A stretch of DNA of 15,172 bases from contig UREB01000018.1 in the NCBI GenBank assembly GCA_900546685.1, positions 1 to 15,172 on the forward strand. The letters run 5' to 3'. The notes under the pieces were generated by a model that ran no database searches, had not been told where the DNA came from, and saw only the letters and a program-made list of their open reading frames with translations. The first letter of the stretch is position 1. Each line of letters begins with the position of its first letter. Below are positions 6,264 to 12,561 of this stretch, in pieces. This DNA comes from an uncultured Eubacteriales bacterium. Its GTDB lineage: Bacteria; Bacillota; Clostridia; Christensenellales; QAND01. Made by a program: the position numbers and the translations under genes.

Positions 6264-7197
6264 AAAAGCGTTCTCTTTCCTGCTGGCCCTCTGTCTAACA
6301 CTCGGCATTGCCGGCTGCTCTGCCTCGACGCCCGCGCCTACGGCCCAGGAAGAAAAGATCCGGATCGTTGCCACCCTTTTCCCTCAGTATGATTTTGCCA
6401 AAGCCATTGCAGGCGATAAGGCAGAGGTTACGCTTCTTTTGCCGCCGGGGATGGAAAGCCATGCCTATGAGCCGACGCCGCAAGACGTGCTATCCATCCA
6501 CCAAGCCGATTTATTTTTGTATACCGGCCCGGAAATGGAGACTTGGGCGCAGAGCATTGTAGAGAGTCTGCCGGCGGATGGGCCGCTTGTCGTCAATGTT
6601 TCCCAGGGCATCGTCTTGACCTCCGTAGAAGAAGAGCATGGCCATTCCCATGATGATGGCCATCACCATACCTATGATCCACATATTTGGACAGATCCCC
6701 TGCAAGCCAAGCAAATCGTTCAGAATATTTGCAGCGCGCTCAGTAATCTTGATGCGCAAAACGCGGATCTCTATCAGCATAATACACAATTATACTTAGC
6801 CCAGCTCGATGCGCTGGACGAGGCCTTTCGCACCGTTGTTGCACAAGGGCGCCGAACAGAAATGATTTTCGGGTCTCCTTTTTCCTTATATTATTTTACC
6901 CAGCGTTATGGTCTTTCCTACGAAGCTGCCTTTGACAGCTGTACAGGGGAATCCGAGCCCAGCGTAGCTACCTTGGTACACTTGATTGAACACATCAAAC
7001 AGGCGCAGATCCCTGTCGTCTATATCACAGAACTCAGCGACCCCAAGATCGCACAGTCCATTTCCGAGGAAACCGGCGCCGAGATCCTGCTTTTCCATGC
7101 TTGCCATAACGTTTCTAGGGAAGATTTTCAAAACGGCGTTTCCTACTTATCCTTGATGTGGCAAAATGTAGAGCACCTAAAGAAAGGGTTACAATGA
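6256..7197 (+). CDS. znuA: Metal (probably zinc) ABC transporter substrate-binding lipoprotein ZnuA
   Basis: The 313-aa receptor belongs to the cluster A-I (ZnuA/TroA) family. A signal peptide with lipobox IAGC ends at lipidated Cys21. The first ligand region SHAYEP contains H69. A His-rich loop at about 128-138 (HGHSHDDGHHH) precedes DPHIWTDP with the second ligand H143. At the place where many ZnuA proteins have a third His (SHxAFGY) this one reads FGSPFSLYYF, so that ligand is absent. The C-terminal part (ELSDPKIAQSISEETGAEIL, then HACHNVS) resembles what I recall as a divergent clostridial subgroup. The ATG at 6256 overlaps the end of zur by 8 nt. The gene overlaps znuC by 4 nt (ATGA). 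The His-rich loop and Zur-like neighbour favour zinc over manganese. Confidence 0.88.
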   Translation: MAKKAFSFLLALCLTLGIAGCSASTPAPTAQEEKIRIVATLFPQYDFAKAIAGDKAEVTLLLPPGMESHAYEPTPQDVLSIHQADLFLYTGPEMETWAQSIVESLPADGPLVVNVSQGIVLTSVEEEHGHSHDDGHHHTYDPHIWTDPLQAKQIVQNICSALSNLDAQNADLYQHNTQLYLAQLDALDEAFRTVVAQGRRTEMIFGSPFSLYYFTQRYGLSYEAAFDSCTGESEPSVATLVHLIEHIKQAQIPVVYITELSDPKIAQSISEETGAEILLFHACHNVSREDFQNGVSYLSLMWQNVEHLKKGLQ

Positions 7198-7904
7198 ATA
7201 GTTTAATCCAATGCAAAAACCTCACCCTTCAGTATGATCGGCACATCGCTGTACAAAATGTAAGCTTTTCTGTGGAGCCTGGTGATTTTCTCTGCATTGT
7301 CGGGGAAAACGGTTCAGGCAAAAGCACTTTGCTTAAAGGGCTTTTAGGGCTGCTGCCGCCGCATGATGGCCAAATAAGCTATGCTCCTTCTCTCTCCCGT
7401 ACTGCCATCGGCTATGTACCGCAGCAATCCACCGTGCAGCGGGATTTCCCCGCCACCGTTTGGGAAATCGTGCTGTCCGGTTGCTTAGCGCGCCGCGGTA
7501 AACGGCCCTTTTTCTCCGCTGCGGAAAAAAAGCGGGCCCATGCATCCTTGGAACGCCTTGGCATCGCAGACTTGTGCCGTCAAAGCTACCGTGCCCTTTC
7601 CGGCGGCCAGCAGCAACGGGTTTTGCTGGCACGCGCCCTATGCGCCGCGGATCAGCTGTTCTGCTTGGACGAGCCTGCCACCGGGCTGGATCCGAAAGCC
7701 ACCGCTTCTCTGTATCAGCTCTTGCATTCCCTTTGCGGGCAGGGCATGGCCATCGTCATGGTATCGCATGACCTGGACAGTGCGCTTTGCTATGCAAAGC
7801 ATATTCTTCATATGGATACGCATTCCCTGTTTTATGGCACAGCCGACGCATACCGGGAGACGGCGCTTTGCCATCGTTTTTTGGGAGGGCCTGCCCATGT
7901 TTGA
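7194..7904 (+). CDS. znuC: Zinc ABC transporter ATP-binding protein ZnuC
   Basis: The 236-aa ATPase energises the ZnuB permease. Walker A (GENGSGKS) is at residues 37-44, the signature LSGGQQQRV from 135, Walker B (LFCLDEP) at 155-161, and the H-loop histidine at 192 (VMVSHD). The start ATG overlaps the znuA stop in an ATGA junction and has AAAGGG just upstream, a standard translational coupling arrangement. Its end overlaps znuB by 8 nt. All ATPase motifs are intact, and the length is in the normal range for metal ABC transporter ATPases. Confidence 0.92.
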   Translation: MNSLIQCKNLTLQYDRHIAVQNVSFSVEPGDFLCIVGENGSGKSTLLKGLLGLLPPHDGQISYAPSLSRTAIGYVPQQSTVQRDFPATVWEIVLSGCLARRGKRPFFSAAEKKRAHASLERLGIADLCRQSYRALSGGQQQRVLLARALCAADQLFCLDEPATGLDPKATASLYQLLHSLCGQGMAIVMVSHDLDSALCYAKHILHMDTHSLFYGTADAYRETALCHRFLGGPAHV

Positions 7905-8718
7905 AGTATTGTCTACCCTGTTTTCCTATTCCTTTATGATGCGCGCGCTGCTTGCCGGCGCCTTGGTAGCCTTATGCGCGGCGCTGCTGGGCGTCAGCCT
8001 GGTACTCAAGCGGTATTCTATGATCGGCGACGGGCTGTCCCATGTTGGCTTCGGCGCTCTTTCCGTGGCCACCGCGTTAAACTTTGCGCCCATGGCCGTT
8101 GCCATGCCCGTCGTTCTGCTGTCCGCATTTTTGCTGCTTCGCATCAGCGGAAGCAGCCGCATCAAATCCGATGCCGCCATTGCGCTTATTTCCTCCTCTG
8201 CCTTGGCCATCGGCGTCATCGCTACATCCCTCACCTCCGGCATGGGCTCGGATATCTATAACTATATGTTCGGCAGTGTTCTGGCCATGAGCCGGGCCGA
8301 TGTTACATTGTCCATCGTCCTTTCTCTGGTTGTGCTGGTTCTGTTCTTTTGTTTTTATCAAAAGATCTTTGCCGTCACCTTTGACGAGACATTTGCTAAA
8401 GCCATCGGCGTCAAAGCCAACCTTTACAACCTTCTCATCGCCGCGCTGACCGCCGTTACCATTGTCGTCGGCATGCGCATTATGGGCACTCTGCTCATTT
8501 CCAGCCTTATCATCTTTCCTGCGCTGAGCTCTATGCGCCTGTTCCAAAGCTTTAAAGGGGTGGTGCTTTGCTCTGCCGTGCTTTCTGTTTCCTGCTTTGT
8601 CGTAGGCCTAATCGCCTCCTTCCTATTTTCCACGCCCACAGGCGCCAGTGTGGTCATCGTCAACCTAGCTGTTTTCCTTCTCTTTTCCCTCATTGCCTTT
8701 ATACGCCGCCGCGGTTGA
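7897..8718 (+). CDS. znuB: Zinc ABC transporter permease ZnuB
   Basis: The 273-aa membrane protein of the ABC-3 family forms the metal channel. About eight hydrophobic segments are visible. The early cytoplasmic coupling motif reads GVSLVLKRYSMIGDGLSHVGFG, as in ZnuB/TroC permeases, where GDxLSHxxxxG is the hallmark. The frame is open far upstream (to 7540) inside znuC, but GGGAGGG lies 7 nt before the ATG at 7897 and the shorter product has the normal family length. It is the last gene of the zur-znuACB operon. The stop codon abuts a strong terminator. Confidence 0.92.
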   Translation: MFEVLSTLFSYSFMMRALLAGALVALCAALLGVSLVLKRYSMIGDGLSHVGFGALSVATALNFAPMAVAMPVVLLSAFLLLRISGSSRIKSDAAIALISSSALAIGVIATSLTSGMGSDIYNYMFGSVLAMSRADVTLSIVLSLVVLVLFFCFYQKIFAVTFDETFAKAIGVKANLYNLLIAALTAVTIVVGMRIMGTLLISSLIIFPALSSMRLFQSFKGVVLCSAVLSVSCFVVGLIASFLFSTPTGASVVIVNLAVFLLFSLIAFIRRRG

Positions 8719-8719
8719 A

Positions 8720-8749
8720 AAAAAGCCCTGTCTTCGGACAGGGCTTTTT
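8720..8749. terminator. Bidirectional terminator with UUCG tetraloop
   Basis: AAAAAGCCCTGTC (8720-8732) pairs perfectly with GACAGGGCTTTTT (8737-8749) around TTCG. The A-tract on one side and T-tract on the other let it work in both directions. It separates the plus-strand znu operon from the convergent amidase gene, which ends at 8761. Confidence 0.93.
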
Positions 8750-8760
8750 ATTATATCGCT

Positions 8761-9432
8761 TTATAACACATTGCCTACATCCTTGATAAACTGTTTCCAA
8801 GCATCCGGATGCTTTACATAATATAAGGGGCATTCTTTTCCCGTCACATCATAGTGCCGTATTACGTCGTTTTCGTCCAAATGATACCGATCGCACAGCC
8901 ACGCTGTCAGCTTTACCAGCGACCGGTACGTTTTGTTGTTGAATTTCCCCGTTTTATCCGGGTGGCATACTTCGATGGAAATGGTGTCCCCATTTCTATC
9001 GTTGGTGGCAGAGGATTTTTCATCCAGCGGCACACACTGAATGACCTCGCCCTCCAAGCCAACGAGAAAATGGGCACTTACCGTTGTATCGTCGTTGTTG
9101 AAATAATCCCGATTCTGCTGGGCCGAGGTGCCTGGGTTTGCCACATAATGCACCACGATGTTTTTTACCTTCCCCAGCTTTTCGCCGCGGCGGGCATGTC
9201 CGTTGATCTGAATCAGCTGTTGATCGATCCATTCCGGAAACTCTGCCCCGCTGATGTTGGCTGGTGCTTGTCCAAACAAGGTCCCCAGCCAAAATGAAAA
9301 CCCCAACAGGGCTGTCAGCCCCATAGCGCCCAAAACGAACCATTTCTTATTCTTTTCTTGGATTTTTCTCCTCTTCTTTTGTCTTGACGTAGCCAATGAA
9401 CTTCTGCCTTTCTCCCCTATTGCATTTATCAT
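8761..9432 (-). CDS. Membrane-anchored N-acetylmuramoyl-L-alanine amidase (Amidase_2 family)
   Basis: The 223-aa protein cleaves the bond between MurNAc and the stem peptide of peptidoglycan, by family. A very basic N-terminus (residues 15-30) precedes one membrane segment (about 31-54), so the catalytic domain (about 88-220) is outside. Likely zinc ligands are H95 (IVVHYV), H193 (RHYDVTG) and C201. K199 in TGKECP and the VSAHFLVG and ISIEV motifs also fit. The start is uncertain. The ATG at 9432 has no ribosome site, and a TGCTATGAT extended -10 sequence overlaps it. A TTG at 9396 with AAAGG about 10 nt upstream is an alternative and would keep the membrane anchor. The gene follows the holin-family gene by 53 nt on the same strand. 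It may be cell-wall remodelling rather than lytic. Confidence 0.88.
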   Translation of the reverse strand: MINAIGEKGRSSLATSRQKKRRKIQEKNKKWFVLGAMGLTALLGFSFWLGTLFGQAPANISGAEFPEWIDQQLIQINGHARRGEKLGKVKNIVVHYVANPGTSAQQNRDYFNNDDTTVSAHFLVGLEGEVIQCVPLDEKSSATNDRNGDTISIEVCHPDKTGKFNNKTYRSLVKLTAWLCDRYHLDENDVIRHYDVTGKECPLYYVKHPDAWKQFIKDVGNVL

Positions 9433-9485
9433 AGCAGATTTCTTTGTATACTTCTTGACAAATTTCTTTTGAATTCCTTACAAAC

Positions 9486-9833
9486 CTATGATGGTAAGGA
9501 GGCTCCTCTCCTTCTGCGTGCATACGGCAGATAAGCTGCGCCAATGGCCAAGGAAATCAGAACGCCATCCCAATATCCTAGCGATAATCCATGGACCCAG
9601 GCGGCCGTCCAGCTCACCAGCAGCGCATCCGTCAACGGCGTCAGTAAACCGGCCAAGAAAACATTCAACGGTAAGATCAGCGTCTGTATGAATGGGCGTA
9701 TCAGCGTATACAAAACCGTCAGCATCAAGCTGCCCCACAAGGGTGCGCTGCCCTGACACCGATCCGGCGCTATGGCAAACAAACATGCCATTACACACGC
9801 TATGCCTATAGCCCTAAACACAATGGCCTTCAT
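9486..9833 (-). CDS. Small YvlD/phage-holin-family-4-like membrane protein
   Basis: The 115-aa protein is mostly hydrophobic, with about four membrane segments (residues 5-22, 33-53, 56-80, 86-103) and a basic tail (ARRRRG). The central stretch, containing LYTLIRPFIQTLILPLNVF, has the N-x-x-x-x-P...LP pattern I associate with YvlD-type proteins (Phage_holin_4_2, PF04020). The name is historical; lytic function has not generally been shown for the family. The ATG at 9833 has AAGGGGG about 10 nt upstream and lies 5 nt after the stop of the preceding gene. In Bacillus, yvlD is linked to yvlB, which carries the same SHOCT-like N-terminal motif seen two genes upstream here, and this supports the assignment. 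An amidase gene follows. Confidence 0.72.
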   Translation of the reverse strand: MKAIVFRAIGIACVMACLFAIAPDRCQGSAPLWGSLMLTVLYTLIRPFIQTLILPLNVFLAGLLTPLTDALLVSWTAAWVHGLSLGYWDGVLISLAIGAAYLPYARRRRGASLPS

Positions 9834-9838
9834 ACTGT

Positions 9839-10144
9839 CTACGCCCCCTTTCTTCCCAGCGTTTTGGCCTCTACCCAACTACGCTTTGCCCCATCCTGTA
9901 TATCCACATGCACATAGGTCTGCGGCCTGGACTGCATCAGCATTAGCAAAAATTCCTGTACTGCTGCCAATGCCATGTTTACATAACCCCTCGCTCTTCG
10001 GGGCAGTATGGCCGCCAACCCCTCCAAAGACAGCGCCCATTGATACGGCACATACAAAGCCAGCCATACCCCCAAACGCAGCCGTGGCTTTCCACCTGTT
10101 AACCGCACTTTGATCGCTAGGAACCAGCTTTTCCTAGTCCACAT
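9839..10144 (-). CDS. Uncharacterised 101-aa protein between SHOCT and YvlD-like genes
   Basis: I do not recognise the family. The ATG at 10144 lies inside the end of the upstream SHOCT gene (11-nt overlap), with AAGG 9 nt upstream. The stop is 5 nt before the next start, so it is certainly part of the operon. The predicted layout is strand (LAIKVRLTGG), strand (PRLRLGVWLALYVP), helical middle (about 38-72) and strand-turn-strand end (TYVHVDIQDGAKRSWVEAKT). This order matches the C-terminal domain of the upstream SHOCT protein (LRVDVNG, INVNVSVPLVL, helices, DIVNVDLDQDGSVMKVRVYV), so it may be a diverged stand-alone copy of that domain. It is basic and Trp-rich, without a clear membrane segment. 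Confidence 0.7.
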   Translation of the reverse strand: MWTRKSWFLAIKVRLTGGKPRLRLGVWLALYVPYQWALSLEGLAAILPRRARGYVNMALAAVQEFLLMLMQSRPQTYVHVDIQDGAKRSWVEAKTLGRKGA

Positions 10145-10559
10145 ATACTCGTACCTTCATCACACTGCCATCCTGGTCTAGATCAACATTGACAATATCC
10201 TCTTCCAGCGTTTCAAACATATCGACAATTGCGCCAATGTTCAGGGCCGTCAGGTCTATGCCCTTGTCCTTTAGTTCTCCCCTTACATCCTTTGGTACAC
10301 AGTTCGACAAAATATTGTCCGCATACCGAGCCAGCACCAGAGGAACACTCACGTTTACATTGATCTTCTTATCCTTTTCCATATATCCATTTACATCGAC
10401 CCGCAGTTTTTTCCCTCTCATCCGCTGCGCATCCTCCTGCACGCGGACGCTCTCCCTTTCTGCGCTGCTCTCCAGGCAGTCCAGCAGCCTGGCCGCTTCA
10501 TCCGGCGTAATGCGCCCCTGCTCCAACATTTCCATCACTCTTTGTTTTTCCCGATCCAT
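10134..10559 (-). CDS. SHOCT-like domain protein (YvlB_N-type N-terminus)
   Basis: The 141-aa protein starts with MDREKQRVMEMLEQGRITPD and EAARLLDCLE, the short helical SHOCT-like motif found at the N-terminus of YvlB-type proteins. A charged linker (30-50) leads to a predicted alpha/beta domain (51-141) with INVNVSVPLVLARYADNIL and a terminal strand pair around DLDQDGS. The in-frame ATG at 10583 is rejected because the ATG at 10559 has GGAG 9 nt upstream and lies 1 nt after the DUF2089 stop. The downstream 101-aa gene overlaps its end. No catalytic motif or membrane segment is visible. SHOCT modules are thought to mediate oligomerisation; here the role is unknown, with envelope-stress linkage inferred from neighbours. 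Confidence 0.78.
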   Translation of the reverse strand: MDREKQRVMEMLEQGRITPDEAARLLDCLESSAERESVRVQEDAQRMRGKKLRVDVNGYMEKDKKINVNVSVPLVLARYADNILSNCVPKDVRGELKDKGIDLTALNIGAIVDMFETLEEDIVNVDLDQDGSVMKVRVYVD

Positions 10560-10560
10560 T

Positions 10561-10953
10561 TTATTTTTCTCCTTTAATTTCATTTAACCGTGCCACCGCC
10601 GTATCGGCATCAATTTCCCCATCGGCCAGCTGTTCCAATATTTTTTTCCGTTTTTGCTCTTTTGTCTGCTCCGCTTGCGCCGGACCATTGCCAAGCCCCA
10701 ACGCCTCCAGCGCTGCATCCATCATATTCCTCACCGTCGGATAGCTGACCCCTAGTGCCTTTTCCACCTCTTTGATCGATCCCCTACAGCGTAAAAATAC
10801 CTCGATAAATTGCCTATGCTTTTCCTCCAGCATACAAAATTTACAAGGCGCAAAATTGCCCGTCAATTCTGTTTCGCAATGCCGGCAGTGCAGTCTTGTT
10901 ACTTCCATGGTCTGCCCGCATACCGGGCACTTGGATGGTGCATGATAGTTCAT
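10561..10953 (-). CDS. DUF2089-family zinc-ribbon/HTH protein, likely operon regulator
   Basis: The 130-aa protein has three CxxC pairs (C9/C12, C23/C26, C37/C40), which should bind zinc. A helix-turn-helix-like segment follows at about 58-82 (GSIKEVEKALGVSYPTVRNM). This is the DUF2089 arrangement. A linker leads to a C-terminal helical hairpin (about 103-126, ILEQLADGEIDADTAVARL) that closely resembles the SHOCT-like N-terminus of the next gene's product. GGAGG lies about 6 nt before the ATG at 10953. It is first in the operon behind a near-consensus promoter overlapped by an 11-bp-arm dyad, which suggests DNA binding and autoregulation. That function is inferred, since I know of no characterised DUF2089 regulon. 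Confidence 0.8.
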   Translation of the reverse strand: MNYHAPSKCPVCGQTMEVTRLHCRHCETELTGNFAPCKFCMLEEKHRQFIEVFLRCRGSIKEVEKALGVSYPTVRNMMDAALEALGLGNGPAQAEQTKEQKRKKILEQLADGEIDADTAVARLNEIKGEK

Positions 10954-10974
10954 CGTATCCTCCTTTACGCTGAA

Positions 10975-11002
10975 ATTATACCATTATAATAAATAAAATC
11001 AA
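10975..11002 (-). promoter_or_regulatory. Extended -10 promoter of the DUF2089 operon
   Basis: On the minus strand TTGATT (10997-11002) and TATAAT (10975-10980) are separated by 16 bp, and TGG just before TATAAT gives an extended -10. Transcription would start near 10968, about 15 nt before the start codon, with GGAGG between. Confidence 0.8.
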
Positions 11003-11024
11003 TATATTTATCAATTTTATTTAT
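10989..11024. promoter_or_regulatory. AT-rich dyad overlapping the DUF2089 promoter
   Basis: ATAAATAAAAT (10989-10999) and ATTTTATTTAT (11014-11024) are exact reverse complements with a 14-bp spacer. The dyad covers the -35 box. In such AT-rich sequence chance dyads are more likely than usual, so the operator role is tentative. Confidence 0.45.
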
Positions 11025-11077
11025 CTTTTTATTTATATTTTTAATTTATTTATAAAATAAGTTGTTATTGCAATCTT

Positions 11078-11106
11078 TTGACTTCTTCACCGCTATGGTA
11101 TATGAT
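11078..11106 (+). promoter_or_regulatory. Promoter of the MATE efflux gene
   Basis: TTGACT (11078-11083) and TATGAT (11101-11106) are separated by 17 bp. Transcription would start near 11113, giving a leader of about 66 nt. It is divergent from the DUF2089 promoter within the same 225-bp intergenic region. Confidence 0.65.
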
Positions 11107-11178
11107 GTTCATGTTTGTTTCATTGTTTTCAATCTTTATGTTGCATTTTGAAACTAGGCAGGGGGCGCTTATCATCGT

Positions 11179-12528
11179 ATGGAACTGCAAGAAAAAAAGC
11201 CGCTGTTATTCAGCAACAAGGATCTAAAAAAGCTCATTTGGCCGCTCATCATTGAACAGCTCTTAACCGTACTCGTCGGCATGATGGATACCATCATGGT
11301 CGCCAGCGTAGGCGAAGCAGGCGTTTCGGCCGTGTCCTTGGTAGACTCCATCATGATTTTGATCATTCAGATCTTTGCCGCCATCGCCACCGGGGGCGCT
11401 GTTGTGGCCGGCCAATTTTTAGGGGCAAAGGAGGAGGACAATGCCTGCTCGGCCGCCAATCAGCTGGTATTGTTCATTGCGGCGCTGTCCGTCGGCGTTA
11501 TGGCGCTGGTGTATCTGCTGCGCGGCTTTATTTTGCATCAGGTATTCGGACAGATCTCTCCCGAAGTAATGGCGTATTGCAGTACCTATCTGGATATTGT
11601 ATCGCTTTCCATTCCCTTTATTGCTCTGTATAACGGCGGAGCAGCATTATTCCGTACGATGGGCAATTCCAAGATCTCCATGTATACCTCACTGCTGATG
11701 AATGCTATCAACGTCGTGGGCAATGCCATCCTTATTTACGGCTTCAAAATGGAGGTAGCAGGCGCGGCCATCCCCACGCTGTTTTCCCGCATCGTGGCCG
11801 CAGTAGTCATGATTGCATTGCTACGGAATCCCAAGCTTTTGGTGCATCTCAAACGCCCCTTCGTCCTTCGCTTCAACGGCGGGCTTATCAAGCGCATACT
11901 TTATATAGGCGTACCGAACGGTCTGGAAAATAGCATGTTCCAGCTGGGCAAAATCATGCTGTTATCACTGGTCTCTGGGTTTGGCACTGCCGCCATTGCC
12001 GCCAATGCAGTGGGCAATACCCTAGCCACATTCATGGTGCTGCCCGGCATGGCGCTTGGGTTTGCAGTTATTACCGTCATTTCACGTTGCATCGGCGCCG
12101 GTGATTATGAGCAAGCGCGGTATTTTACCAAAAAACTGCTCAAAATCACCTATCTATCCATGCTTGTAACCAACATCCTCGTAGTCGTTGCTATGCCGGT
12201 GATCGTAAAGCTCTACAACCTTTCCGAAGTTGCCAGTACCATTGCAATGCAGATCATCCTATCGCACGGCATTGCGGCTATTTTGATCTGGCCATTGGCG
12301 TTTACGCTGCCCAATACGCTGCGCGCTGCCAACGATGTGAAATTCAGCATGGTGATTTCCATTCTTTCCATGTGGATCTTCCGCATCGGCTTTGGGTATC
12401 TGCTGGCAAAATATCTCGGCATGGGTGTGATGGGCGTTTGGTTCGCCATGTATATTGACTGGGCCGTGCGCGCCATTTGTTTTGTTCTTCGATACCGTAG
12501 CACCCGCTGGCACGAATTTTTGCAATAA
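11179..12528 (+). CDS. MATE-family efflux transporter
   Basis: The 449-aa multidrug and toxin extrusion-type membrane protein exports organic cations or other small molecules using a cation gradient, by family. Roughly twelve hydrophobic segments form two similar halves. The N-terminal half opens with IIEQLLTVLVGMMDTIMVASVGEAGVSAVSLVDS and contains GGAVVAGQFLGAKE. The C-terminal half contains IGVPNGLENSMFQLGKIML and GMALGFAVITVISRCIGAGD, the standard equivalents. Length is typical of the family. The ATG at 11179 is the only reasonable start, although AGGGGG lies about 13 nt upstream, further than usual. It is monocistronic between its own promoter and a bidirectional terminator. Substrate is not predictable. 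Confidence 0.92.
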   Translation: MELQEKKPLLFSNKDLKKLIWPLIIEQLLTVLVGMMDTIMVASVGEAGVSAVSLVDSIMILIIQIFAAIATGGAVVAGQFLGAKEEDNACSAANQLVLFIAALSVGVMALVYLLRGFILHQVFGQISPEVMAYCSTYLDIVSLSIPFIALYNGGAALFRTMGNSKISMYTSLLMNAINVVGNAILIYGFKMEVAGAAIPTLFSRIVAAVVMIALLRNPKLLVHLKRPFVLRFNGGLIKRILYIGVPNGLENSMFQLGKIMLLSLVSGFGTAAIAANAVGNTLATFMVLPGMALGFAVITVISRCIGAGDYEQARYFTKKLLKITYLSMLVTNILVVVAMPVIVKLYNLSEVASTIAMQIILSHGIAAILIWPLAFTLPNTLRAANDVKFSMVISILSMWIFRIGFGYLLAKYLGMGVMGVWFAMYIDWAVRAICFVLRYRSTRWHEFLQ

Positions 12529-12561
12529 AAAAGAGCCGCTGATAGCGGCTCTTTTTTATTG
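12523..12561. terminator. Bidirectional terminator shared by MATE and ECF genes
   Basis: Perfect 18-bp arms (12523-12540 and 12544-12561) surround a 3-nt loop. The GC core is AGAGCCGCT/AGCGGCTCT, flanked by an A-run and a T-run. The stop codons of both convergent genes (TAA at 12526-12528 on plus; 12556-12558 on minus) lie inside the stem. Confidence 0.93.

Noticed and set aside
7540..7896. Apparent N-terminal extension of ZnuB inside znuC
   Set aside because: The extension is out-of-frame znuC sequence; a good ribosome site and the normal family N-terminus mark the ATG at 7897.
8077..8547. Minus-strand open frame of 156 codons within znuB
   Set aside because: The product is low-complexity, rich in Gly, His, Asp and Gln, as expected from the reverse strand of a membrane-protein gene; no ribosome site.
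9486..9833. Prophage lysis cassette (holin plus endolysin)
   Set aside because: No phage structural, integrase or terminase gene is nearby. The membrane protein is of the YvlD type found in chromosomal stress operons, and the amidase has a membrane anchor.
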